Source: Omphiscola glabra (Eukaryota > Mollusca > Gastropoda > Lymnaeidae). Taken from it: a stretch of 64,000 nt of DNA. Below the pieces are notes generated by a model. The model was not told the origin of the DNA and made no database searches. It saw nothing but the letters and a program-made list of their open reading frames with translations. The stretch spans positions 26,795,596 to 26,859,595 of the forward strand of contig OZ024799.1 in assembly GCA_964017045.1 (NCBI GenBank). The letters run 5' to 3'. The stretch's first letter is position 1, and each line of letters begins with the position of its first letter. The position numbers were made by a program, and so were the translations under genes. Positions 11,337 to 24,700 of the stretch are shown piece after piece.

Positions 11337-14300
11337 ATATTCACCAATCCTTGTAACTTGTTATCATATTTGAAAACTGAACAACTTGTTTGAAACTGTC
11401 CAGCTTTCATTTGTCTGGAAACAAAAATTTCCCAACTTAATTTGTGCTGCATTGTTGTGATTATATATTTTGTTCCTTTATTACAATATGTGCTTATATT
11501 TAAAAGTTAATTTTTAAAATTTTTTTAGAAGAAGCATTTATTATTATAATTTAGAGAGCATTTATCTAAATTATAGTTTTGCAAGTAAATTACTATCCAT
11601 GTAAACGGTGCTTTTCAATTTCAAAATTAACATTTTATTCTTTAAAAAAATAATGTATGGTGATAGCATGTTAAGGCGTGTTAAGGACCGGTAAGGAAGT
11701 TTGACGAGACTTTTTAAAACTCTATTGACAGATCACATTTCATTAGTTATTTTAAATTGTATATATTGTTTTGAATAATGTGTTTTCATTCAACTAAAAA
11801 CCTGAAAACTGAATCATGCCTTCACTTTTATGTGGAATATAATGAAAACTTCAGCTTTGATACCATTTGAGCCTATAATAATAACGTAACAAAAACATTT
11901 ATATATTTTCACTTATTATTTTACCGTACTGAAAAAAGACATTAAACTTTCTAGGTATACTGGGGTGAAAGATAAAATGCATCACAAGCCAACGATAATG
12001 CTAAGATACATCATAATTATTATTTAAATTGTATTATGTGACTTGAACGCTTTTGATACTTTGACATAAAATGACATGCTTTATAGTTTTAACATAATCA
12101 GATGACCTTGAATAAGGAGTTAATGTTTGATAAAACTCCATGCAACTTGAAAAGTTAAAGTTTTATAAATTTATGCACATTTGAACTTTTTTTAAAAAGT
12201 TTTTTTGTGTATTCAATCTTTTAGACAGATGTATGGATATACCCTTGTAAAAAGATTATGTGTATATTTCTGATATAATTTATAAATAGTCTATTTATAT
12301 ACTGGTAAAATAAAATATTTTTAATTTTAATATACATGCTTTTAATAACTATAACAATAAATTAATCATTTATATATTTGTGTAAAATGGTTTAAGCTAA
12401 ATTTCAATCTTAAATGTCAGTATCATTATGAAATTTTAAAGATATAAATTTAATATACTATTTTTAAAGTATAGCATTGAAAATCTGTGACAAAACTTTG
12501 TCGAAACAAACTCTCAAAAGAAATTGCATAATGTCAATGTTATCAACAATTTAAGAAGGATTCTTAATTCTGTTATTTTTCAGCTTTGAGCCTTGTAGAA
12601 CACAATTCAAATAAATTATTGTTAACGCAGTTGTCCTAGCAATATTTATAATCACAACTAATGTAAAAAGCATTCTGGATAATGAAAAAAAAATGTTCAA
12701 ATACTAAACGCGTGTAACCCGTCCCAAAAAAAAATTATTACCAAATAGTTTTAAATAAATATTTACCAATTTTATCACCAGCTATTATCTATACATTTTA
12801 ATCTGTGATATGTTTGGGCTGTGACCTGGTGTGTCTCTAAATGCGGTACAGGGTATTCATGTATTGTTTTAAACTGACCAATGTTTCTTTTATTTTCTCT
12901 GCTAACAGTCATGGGCAATGTCTTTCTGTTACAAGCCACAGACATTTGTATTTTACACAACACAAGTTATGGCTTCCTGAAGAAGCTGTCAATCAAAATT
13001 AAACCAATGATTTTATTATACTACTGTATCTCAGGTGACAAGACCATTTAACTGTTGAATGTTTTTCTTGTATTTGACATTTTCCTTGTAAGTATTAAGT
13101 ATTTAATGTTAACATTGTATCAACATTTAATGAAATTTAATGCTAACAATGACATAGTATCAACATTTACAAATTGAAATATCATATTCATATGTATATG
13201 AAACACAAAAATGTTATTTTGTTTTTTTTTAAAGATATTAAATCTCCTTTTTTTTTATCTAATAGGTTGTTTAATTTTCATCATCACGACAGAATCATTA
13301 TTTATTTGTACATTTTAGAAAATTAACATAATATTTTAAAGATACTAATTATATTTATTTGTTAGAATACTTTTTTTTGAATCAGTTTTTATTTTTAATA
13401 CCTGTTAACGTAACAAAAAACTTTATTCAATAAATAACTTAATACTTAACATCTGGGCAATGAAGTAATTGTATTATTATTTTTTTTATTCAAAATAATT
13501 TTATTTTATCAATGTAACTTTGGTTCAGCTTATTTTAATCACTTATTCCTTGGAGAAATTTGGGAATGATTTTTTTACAAGCATTTTACCCTTAAAATAA
13601 AAAAGAATCTAACTAGACTGATTGACCAATTGTAAAATATTTTTCAACACTATCTTGAAATTAATTTTTAAAAGTATCCTATTTGGTTCCTAAAGTAATA
13701 AACTATTTCAAATGTTTTCAATGACAACTCTTACAGCAGTTTTATTTACATCTATAACTCTGGAAAAAGGAGTATCCAGTTGGTACTTTTTAAAAATTAA
13801 ATTCATATTTACATTACAATAGTTTCTTGTTTTAAATGTTATTTTGTTTCTTGAAATGTTTCAGGAACTGACAAAGATAAGCATTATAATATTATTTTAT
13901 TTTTTTCACATTTATTCAGTCCACATATTTATAATGCTTTTTTATTAATCACAGAAAAAAATAAAGCCACTATGAATGAATGGTTGTTTCTAAGTTGTGT
14001 CTATTCAATGTCTTCAATCTTTTGAGTGAAATGGATCTGGTCTAAAATGTTCAGTTTAAAAAGTAACCCAGCAAACTGTGCAGTAGAGAGAAACTGTAAC
14101 AATAATAATTATCAAGCTATCGGAATAAATTATATTTATTTGTTACAACAGTTACAGCTCAGAAGGTCTGTTGCATAGAGAATAGATATGCCCATATAAA
14201 TTATTTTATTGGCTCAAATTAACCTAAATTCTTAACATTGTACGTGCTTGACCTCTTTGTTTCATCAAAGTATTTAAGCCTTGGGAGGATTGTTTTTGAC

Positions 14301-17300
14301 ATGTGTATGTTCATTATTTTAGTTGAGCTCTCAAAGGTTTAATTTTCTTTACAGAAAATTTAAGCTTTAAATACTTTCAAAGTTTAATGATGATAATAAG
14401 GTGGGAGAGACTGCAATTAGGTTAGGTAGAAGGAAATATATGAAACAACATATGGGGAAAACCTGAAACAAAATGGACACAACAAAACAAGTGTGTCATC
14501 AAGAAGCCTTCTTCAGTGAATAGTACAAAGAGTACCGGTAACACAAACATAAAAATAAACACACAGCTGAAATGCTTTATTAAAGAGGACAGCAAGAAGA
14601 ATGTTACTTCAAATGTGCGTTTATGACAAGAATGAAAAGAAGCGCAAATTGAACGAAGAAAGAAGATGTTCATCTGATATACATCTGCCAGGAGGCTATA
14701 TTTAAATTGTTGATTGACCATTCCTGGATAAAGACAAGGGGACACTAATGCTTTGAAAGGGAGGAACAACTTTATATTTTAATTTGCTGATAGGTGGTTA
14801 TGATCGGTTACAGATGGAGAAATTTTAAGAAACAAGCATTCAATGAATTTTCAATAGTTTTTTTATTGAACCATATCTCATGTATCTTGACACAATCCAT
14901 CAGATCTCTTGCATATGTACAAAAACTAACAAGTATGAAAAGGGGTATGAAAAGGGGTAATTATCAATTTAGTTCCATTTACATGAATAGAAACAGAAGT
15001 TAACCCGGACCTAGATAATATGACAAATTATACAACTGCGTGCTTTACAGACAATATGTCGTCCTCAATAATTTATCAGCTTTTTTTTAATACTTATACT
15101 GAATTCTTAAATAATAATTATTTCTAAACCGTTGATAGCTAAAAATTCAGCTAGACCAAGTTAAGGGTTCACATTGCAAAGAAACAATTATTTTTGTACA
15201 GTTTCAAAGATATTTACATTTAAGTTTCACCATTGAAATAATGGTTCTTAATTAAATTTTTGCCTTTATCTCAATGAAGCATAAATTAACATAGATCTTG
15301 CATACATTGCCAGCATCACTCATCTTTCATTCAATTTAACATTTGACTATCAAATGTTTACCTGACAGACATTGAGACAAGTTTCCAAAAGGGTCACAAC
15401 TCCTTTTCTATGTCTCAGCAGTAACAAACCATACCTGCTACCACCATTTACGTAACTCTTACTATTTATTAACAAACCATTCAAATCAAATTTTTTCAGT
15501 CATTAAAAACCATACTTACTACAATCATGTCAAATACTTACTTTTTAACAAACCATTCTTGCTACACTCATAACAGTTATTTTTCTCTAAATCATAATAA
15601 TTGAGCCATATTTCAGACAATCATATCCAAACTTTTTCATGAAGTCTTTAATTCGATTGCACACTGAAAATATCTAATCAGCCTTATGTGTGATTTAGTT
15701 TTCACATTAAAAAAAAACTACTTTTGACAACAAAGAGGAACTACAGCATTCACATCACACCATTTAATAACACATATTTTCTGTCATTAAAATATTAAGT
15801 GGAACCATACAACTGGCTATAGTATAAAGTTGATTAAAATGGAATATTAGCACAGACATGTGTGGTCTCCCAACTGCCTTCTGGTTGAAGATGTTGTCCA
15901 AAGAATCAACTGACTATGAAAGTGTTTCACCTTTAGTCACCTGTGATTAAACAAAAGATAATCAGTATTTAGTGTGGATGTTGAAGTTTGGTCATTAAAT
16001 CTCTTAAAAGAAAAAAGACCTCTATACCCATTCCACCAAACCCTTCCACCCAACCCTTCCACCCAACCCTTCCACCCAACCCTTCCACCCAACCCTTCCA
16101 CCCAGCCCTTCCACCCAACCCTTCCACCCAACCCTTCCACCCAGCCCTTCCACGTGTTTATTTTGAAGTTTCGCCAAGCTTATGGCTGATCTGGAGTAAA
16201 ACCAAAAACAAGGGCACCACTTGAGAGGCGTGCTGCGTGCAGTCAGTTGGAACAGTAACACAAAATCATTTATGATTAAATTACAATGTTAAATTGAACA
16301 CAACATGCAAAGTTTAGACCAAATGTCTAAGTTGCAAGGGAATGTGGGATAGTATATCATTTTTAAGGGCCAACACATTTTGCCGACAGGTGCAAATAAA
16401 ATACCTATACAATTAATGAGAGCTGATTTTCTAGGATTATAATACAACAAATTGTACTTTTTTAAAAAGGCTTCATAATTATTTTTATATTTTAAATTAT
16501 AAGTACAACCTTTCTCAAGTATATATTTTTCTCCCAACATAAAAGTTCAGCAAGCTAATCACACTAAATTAAAAAATCTGTCCCTGTTTCACTTAAGATG
16601 GGACAAGGTAACATGAAATCAAATAAACATCTCAATCAGAGCAAAGAGGTGGTTTAAAATTTAAATACATGACACCATAGGACCCATAAATAAATAAGTG
16701 CTGATAAAATAAAACATGTGCCATAACATATGTGCTGGCTGTAAATATTAAATAGCTAGCAATATATTTGTTTGTGTTCCTGGGCCTTCTCAGCTGGCTG
16801 TGTTTAATCATATCACTAGCCATCATACATGTTGAAGAAAGCCCCATTACCAAAATCAGTAGAAATAAATAAAACTCGATGAGACCGTTAAAACGTGGGA
16901 TCTTTTAAAGTGATATAGCCAAAAAAATAAAATAAAATAGGAAGATGAATCAACATGCCTAAGTTGATCACACCATGCCTTTGTGAAGGAAGAGACACCA
17001 TGTTTCACACTTTATCAATTACGATACAACAAAAATAATAGTTTCTTTTTGTTATTTATGTATAGAAATAAAATGAAGATATTAATAAATAGTCCACACT
17101 AACAATAAAAAAATGTAACTGCATCACAGTGTCACTGAATTCCATACATGGCATAAATATATAAAATGTAAAAATTTTGTTCTAATAATTAGTCTGTACA
17201 AAAGTGAATAGTTAACTATGAATTTATATAATTTTTTTTTCTAGTCAAGTACTCGACTAACCATTGATTTAGAATGTGTTCCTCAAACCAAAGAAGATAA

Positions 17301-18730
17301 TAATATAATACATAATTTGTGAAACGTGATGTAGAAATAAGCAGACCAAAGATTCTATCAATTTTATGATCAAAATGCCTGCATTTTTTCTTTCTCCCTA
17401 CCTTAAATTTCACAGCTACAGTAACCTCTTGTTAAAATACAAAGAGAATATTCATTATAAGTATTTTAATTATCAAAAAAGCTCCTGAAAACTTCAAATA
17501 TTCATTGAAAGTTGGCTCAGGGGTTCCCAACCTGGGGTATGTGGCGGGAGTTCAGGGGATGCAAGGAAAAATATAAGAGTTGTAATATAAATGCTTATAT
17601 ACTTTTTAATTTATGTTTTAAGTTGATCAGAAACCCCTCTTTTTTTTCTTTCAATTTTTTAAATGCATTGTTAATTATGTAGGGTGAGCAAGACATGTTC
17701 AAACATAGGGGGTGTAGAGCATAGATTTGGTTTTGAAACACTGGTATAGATGATATGCCAGTGTTACTTTTTTTCTTTTTACAAAAATTATTATCATATC
17801 AGTTATGATTAATCCCCCACTCCAAAAAAAACCACCCTAGCAACCCTTCTAAAAACCCCTTCTTAACTATATGTATTGTTAATATGTGCCAAGGTTAACG
17901 TTTTCTGCAAATATGGTGTATGTACCTTTCTTGCCCTGTACATGCCTTAAAAATGAGCAGAGTCAAAAGGTATATGATTAAAATCAAGTAAAGATGTTTA
18001 TGAATGGTTAAAACCTTATAAAAATGTTTAAGTGTATTTATATTTATCAAATTCTTGATATAACTGGTTTTGCATTTTATTTTAAGGGAAAATGATATTT
18101 CAAAATGCTATTTTGTTCCCCCTAAATGCTCAAATATAATTATTATTAATTGACATAAAATACTGGTAACAGAACTTGCAATAAGTCAAACTTAACAACA
18201 TGAAATTATTGCATTTCAAAATACCACTTATTAATTGTGTTAAGCTGTAAAACTAAGCATAAAAAATAATTGTTTTAATTGTATAAATATTTTTAAAAAC
18301 ACAAATGACAAGCTGTCAGATAAATAAAAGTGCTTGATAAAATTGTTACTACACATATTTTTCTTCAGTTTCTAAAAGCTATGTCACAACACCCATCCAG
18401 ATTAAAATTAGGCAAGCACAGAATGAATACCACAACAGATTTTTGGAGCTAGGGGAAAGATTCCTTCGAGCCTTCTACAAAGCCGAACAAATAGAGCAGG
18501 CAGGAAATTGTTTCAAGGTGTATCTTGAATTTAATATTTGTGAGAAATAACACAATGTTGGAAATTCTAAAAGCTAATTCAAACATCATGTTAGAACCAA
18601 CTACAAAGCTGAGAGTGTCTGGGAAAAAAAAAGTTGTAACAAAAAAAAAATCAAGGAATAAAACACATAAGCAAATGACACTCAGAGATTTACCCGTCAA
18701 TCAAGTTTGAATGAAGCAACTAGTTTGCAC
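11337..18730. other. 3' UTRs and convergent spacer between the FN3-thioredoxin gene and BRK1
   Basis: I see no supportable coding exon here on either strand. The left part is the 3' UTR of the FN3-thioredoxin gene; AATAAA at 12309-12314 is a candidate polyadenylation signal and others follow. The right part should hold the BRK1 3' UTR on the minus strand. The sequence is AT-rich with short direct repeats and the 13-bp minisatellite at 16031-16152. Open frames of 60-115 codons are scattered and overlap on both strands, without motifs or splice context. Confidence 0.6.
16031..16152. repeat. 13-bp minisatellite
   Basis: About nine copies of CCCTTCCACCCAA, with occasional CAG for CAA. Because 13 is not a multiple of 3, three frames stay open on each strand and give artificial Pro/His/Thr- or Gly/Trp/Val-rich frames. 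These are not genes. Confidence 0.95.
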
Positions 18731-21700
18731 TCAAACAAAATTTTCAGAACCTATCTCAATTTCTTCTATATGATTCTCAGACAGGGTCTCGTTTTGAGCA
18801 ATCTGGAAACAGACATAAGGAACAATGTAAACAGGTCAATGGGGATATTGTTTTAAAATTCTGCTTTTAGAAGAAAAAAATGTATATACTCTATGGGGAA
18901 AAAGGTTGGAAGATGTTCGGTTATAATTTCTTTTAAAATGAGGCAACAATAACTAGTTTCATGAAAAACAAGCATGCTAAAATGAAAGGATCTAAGCTTG
19001 AACTGATCAATGTTCCATAACGCTTCCTCTGTTGGTGAGTGGATCTATGCCAAGAAGACACAGGGATTCTACCAAAAAAGACAAATCAAAGAACGTAAAT
19101 AAAGTTTTAACTATTGCACATATTGCTTTATACTGAGGGGGAAAAAATGAAGCATGGAATTTTTATTAAAAATTAAGAAACCAAAAAGTAAATTTATCAA
19201 CAAGTGTATTTTGTTGCAATAAATACAACAATGGCCTCTGGTGTGGTTGAATAGTTTGGTGATTTTTTATCCCTTACTTATCTTTAAAATAATATAATAA
19301 GTGAACAATCATAACTTTTTATTTTTAATTAGAGAAACAAAAATAATGAAAATTTCTTTCCAATGACATTATGATTACAAAAGAAAAAGAAAATCAAATT
19401 ATAGTTCTGTGAAGTTGAAGAAAGCAACAACAAAAAATAATGTAGATAAATAGAGCTGACAAACAACATATTCTCAAAACACCTGGAATATGAAAGGTGA
19501 AGATTTCTTTTATTTTGGCCAACTGTGTTTTCCAAAGACTGTATAAGTATAAATATGGAAGGTAAAAGCACATACTAAATGTTTAATATGGGGAAAATAA
19601 GCAACAACAAAATGATATTGATACTGATAACTCTAATAGGAAAAGATCATAAATTTACTGTGATGAACTAATGGAACACCAAGAGAAGAAAGGTCACCAA
19701 GGAAAATAATACAGACATATTATATCAGATATTCTTAAATTTAAAAAATGCTTCTTGCACTCTCGCTAGTTTCTTGCTTATGAAATATAATTTGTTTATA
19801 GCACATTTATATTATTAATATTACTGATGAATTTTCTCTAGTCCCCTTCATTAGCACAAAAGCAAAAAGGAGGAGACATCCACAATTCAAGGTACTGATT
19901 AAAAAATAAACATTAAAAACAAAAATTACGAAACAAGAATTTACTTTTTTAGAAATCATTTCACAAATGAAACTTAAAGCCATTAATACCTATAAAGATT
20001 CTGAATTATCTATGATGGTTAAATAGTTAACAAATTCCCAATAAATTTAACCCTTTAAAGAAATTATGTATAAAAGTATTTATCATTCATGGAAAAAGTT
20101 AGCTTGTTTAAAACAAATATCAAATCACTAACTGAAACAAAATAAATGCATTTAAAAAGACTCTATTCAAATATTGAAACTTGATGGGCCAATTATTTCG
20201 TTTTCTAGAATTATTGAACAATTATATTCAACAAATCTTTGTAAGGCACAAAATTTAATTATACACTTAGGTTAATATTTTAAACCTGTTTTCAAATCTA
20301 ATCAAGACTAATCAGGATGAGAAACTAAAAAAAAAAAAAATACTTATTTAGTGTTGCACAAAACAATGAAAATTCCTGATACAAAGAATTGACACTGGAG
20401 CATGTGTCTATAATACCATAAGTTATTATTATAAAGAAACAATAATAAAGAAAACTGCTTGAATCTAAATTTATTTCTTTAACCCTGCCTTATTAAATCC
20501 TAAAACTATCCACACACAAAAAAAGACAATGTTTTAGTAAATTCCACTTTAGGACCTTGCAATCAATCCTGATTGTTTAATGCTTACTAAAATAGAGTAG
20601 TTTCTTTACTCAACACTGGCACCTAAAACCATTATAAACAACTAACTCTAAAGTCTAACAAACGAACTTCATATTGTATGTGTGATAAGCAGATCTTCAA
20701 AACTGTTTTTCTTTAATGTATGTATAATGTAAATATTTTATATTGACTCCAAAAACTGAGCTCTCACAGAGGCAAATACCTTTTTTATTAATAATAAGTG
20801 GAACCCTCAATTATAGATGGTAAATAAGCAAACAGAAACAATTTCAACTCTATAATCAATCTACTAATTAACAAACTTTAAAAAAAAATACAAAATAACT
20901 GTGAAATTATATAGTGCCTGGTTTCCAACCCATGGTTCACTGAGAGTTTCGTCAGTGAGATCGCCATCTAAATCAGTACTTAAAAAATGGATGATTTTCA
21001 TTGTGATAAAATGGTGACAGAAGTTGGTAACAAACAATTTTAAAATTAATAAATTATAGTGTAGATCTAACTTACCCTGGCTTCAATATACTCAACTCGT
21101 CTCTCTAGTTCTGTCAGTTTCTGATTAAGAACTGCAAGTCTTGATCGACAGGATGTGTCTATGAAAATTTACACAAACATTCTTTTTTAAAATATCAAGT
21201 GTTGATCTTTCAAAATCACCAAAAAAAGTCTAAAAATATTTTAATTTTTAAAAATATTTATTTTAGAAATCATTTAGCCTTAATCCTTACAATAACTAAT
21301 CAATTACACTGTTTCATTAGATTTGGCATTACAAAAATATCTGAATGAGAAAAGGTTTCTGGCCAAAAAGCTTATTTTTTTAAATGATACATCATCATAT
21401 AGTGATACACATTATGTCATTTGCTTCAGGTTAAATAAAGTTCACATTTTCTTATTTACAATGTACAGCTATATGTAATAATAATATGACTCGTTATCCA
21501 TGTTGATTGCTATTCTAATAAATCAAATGTAGTGCAAAGACCGAATGCTCCTTAAAGTGGTTTGATGGGATGGCCTGCAGTCTACAGTATGAGTAGAACA
21601 TATCCAAAAATGTGTACGAAAGAAATTTTTCTAAAGGAAATTGTTTGAAAGAAGTTTGTTCCAATGAAAACAAGTTTGAATAGTGGATTCACTAACAAAC

Positions 21701-24700
21701 TCATTACCTGGTAACTGTTGGCTTAAGTCAGTAATGAATGTAACTGGCAAATTTTGAAGAGCTATAACTTTGTTTTGTATGGGCTAGAGTTTAGATTGCG
21801 GTAAAGCTGGCGATATCTTCAATGGTTTATGTGTCATGGAGGTTCCCTTGTTCAACTACCAACCATATTCTGTATTTAAATGATTTAGATTTTTAGGTTT
21901 ATATTTATTTGATATTTATTACAAGTTTTTTTATTTTGGTCTTCAAAGTGCGAGAGGGGCCCGGGGAAATGTTGAAATATAGGCCTACCTAAACATCATT
22001 GGCTTAGCGTGAGACAACTCTTGTCAAAACCCATACAGTAGGCACTTTACTAAAACAAAAGAAGACTACTTCAAAATTTGTAATGGAAATGGGCATGGGT
22101 GCAGTATAATATGAGTTTTTAATTTTTTTTATGTTGAGTGTCAATTCATTAATAAATGAGTCCTTATGACACATAATTGAGTTCTGTTTCCGCCATTTCA
22201 CTAAGGAAGACATCTTGGCATACATTTCCATGCAGCTGTTTTGCTTTTTCAAGTGCCCTCAATTTATATAATTCTTGGCAAATATAAGGCATCTATACAC
22301 AAAATTTCTTTGAAGAAATTAAATGACAATGGTTTTCATATTAAATATTTAAAATCATCATATAATGATGTATATTTGTGCAAATTCTCATTAAGGTAGG
22401 TACTGTCCGGCTTTTGTTATGCTTGTCCCGGTAACCTGCATTGTTGTAATTAGGTCGCTCAGAGCAATTTCGCTTGGATTTGACAATGCCCTAGTTTTTA
22501 TGGCAGAAGATGCTGATACTTACATCAAATTATTTGATAACTTGTGTTTTAGAATAAACTTAGAAGGCATTTAAACAATAATATTTTAATTTGAAGTTTA
22601 AAACCCCTTTATTATAAATGATCATCAGTATATAATTAAACTGCCTTTCAGTATTTAATATGAAAATTAAATTTCTTCAAAGAATTTTGTTAGAAAGATG
22701 CCTAACATATACTTATGAATTTCCAAAATTAAGGTCGATCAAAACGGCAATCAGTACGTTTGAATGTAGGTCAAGATCTCCCATATTATAAAAGACAGAC
22801 TCTCCTGTGCAGACTCCTATTTCCAATACAAATTTTGAAGTAGGCTCCTTGTGCTTTTTTAGCAGACGTGTGTTTGCAGTACTTTTTTTCTTCATAAAGT
22901 TGAAAATACCAAGATGACGACGTGGGAAATGAGTGGTAAGCAAAACCAACATTTACTTTTGACGTGCCGTGGTAGTAGCAGACTGCAGAATAGATTAGAA
23001 GCCTATCCGGGGAACGATAGTTATCTTACATTAGTATTAAATCATTTTTTGGCGTATTAAAAAAGGTAATCTACCACTTAAGCATCAGCTATGAAAAAAT
23101 CCAGTAGTTTACGTTTGAAGTGCTATTTAAACAATTAATATTTCAACAGGAAATATCACAGTGGTCAGTAGAGAGAGGGTCACTGGGTTTTTGTGGCGTA
23201 GAAAGAGAGAGGGGTGTTGTTTTCTCATCGAAGTGCCAGACCCACGTGCAATCACGTTACAAGAGTGTATAGAAAGATATCCTTCCAGGCTCACGCATTG
23301 TATCAGACGGGTGGGTGGCTTATGCCAAATTAGAAACGGAATATACGAACGCTCTGTTGTCAGTGGTGCATCAAAAAAATTTTGTTTACCAAATCTACGA
23401 CATCCATTATACCGGTATTTGATATATAATCTATATAAGGAAATGCATCCCCTTATTACTAAAATACTGTTCGGGAACTTTCAACTTTGGCACATGACTA
23501 ATTAATTAAAGCTTTCCCTGACCTGGTTTAATAATTTTTGCACACGGCAAACTTTTATGAATGAAAACTCTGAGATCGTAAGGTAAAGTATAGCCATTAT
23601 ACATGTGACTGTGAATGGCTGTCCATGGCCATGACATTTTGCACACTGCAAATTATAATCATTTATAATATGGACTCTACCGGGTTTTTTAAGCTCAAAT
23701 TAAAATATTATTCTGTCAATAACATTGAACTTCATTCTAAAACATAAGTTATCAAATATTTTGATGTAAATAGTGGTAATAAATAAATATTTCCTAAGTA
23801 TTGGCATCTTCCGCCATTAAAAGTAGGTGTGGCCCATGCCATGTCGAAATTAGGCTGAGCGACATTATGGTATTACGGGGACTAGCGGAATGAACGTTGG
23901 ACAAGACCTACATCAATGAGAATTTGCACACATATACATCAATATACAACGCTTTTCACGATTTAATATGGAAGACCTTTTTTTTTAATTTCATTAAACA
24001 AAAATTGACAGGAAGATGCCTTGTATACACCTATGAATTTCTAAAACTAATGTCGATCAAACATTGCAAAATAGAACATGTAGGTCAAGATGTCCCCTAT
24101 TGTAAACATGTGGAAGGGTACCAGAATTTTATGACAAAATAGTCCTTTTATTTATTTCCCATTCAAATTCTTTATTAGTCTCCCTTGATTTACCGAAGTA
24201 CCTGGCTTTTATTAATGGAAAAGCACCAACCCCCCCACAAATTAAAAACTTGGATTCTTCTGCGCCGACGCCCATTTCCCATACAAATTCTTGGCTAATT
24301 CAGACTATTGGTGCCAATAGGGATACATTTTGGGTTCAGGTTAGTAGGCACTTTGATGAAAATTTCACAACATTTTTAAAAATATAAAAAATACTACAGC
24401 TGATAGAGCCTGGAGAATAGATTACAAAAACACCAAGATCAACTTCTAGCTCAAGTGGTTCAAAAGCTATGAATTTTTCATTAGGGACCTCAAAACCACT
24501 TTTTCCACTATGGTAGATTTCCTCCACATTTTGTGACCCTTATTTTGCTTTTTTTTAAAAACACCTATAACTTTATTAGAAAATGAGACAAAAATATAAA
24601 ATTTACAGGGAACATAGTTTAATAAGAGTACTTCTAAATAAAACCACAAAATATAAGTTAGTTTTTGTTAATACTCCGCAAAAAAAAAAATCTGTTTTAT

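Noticed and set aside
15937..16261. Proline-rich and glycine/tryptophan-rich frames on both strands
   Set aside because: They are produced by the 13-bp minisatellite, which keeps all frames open.
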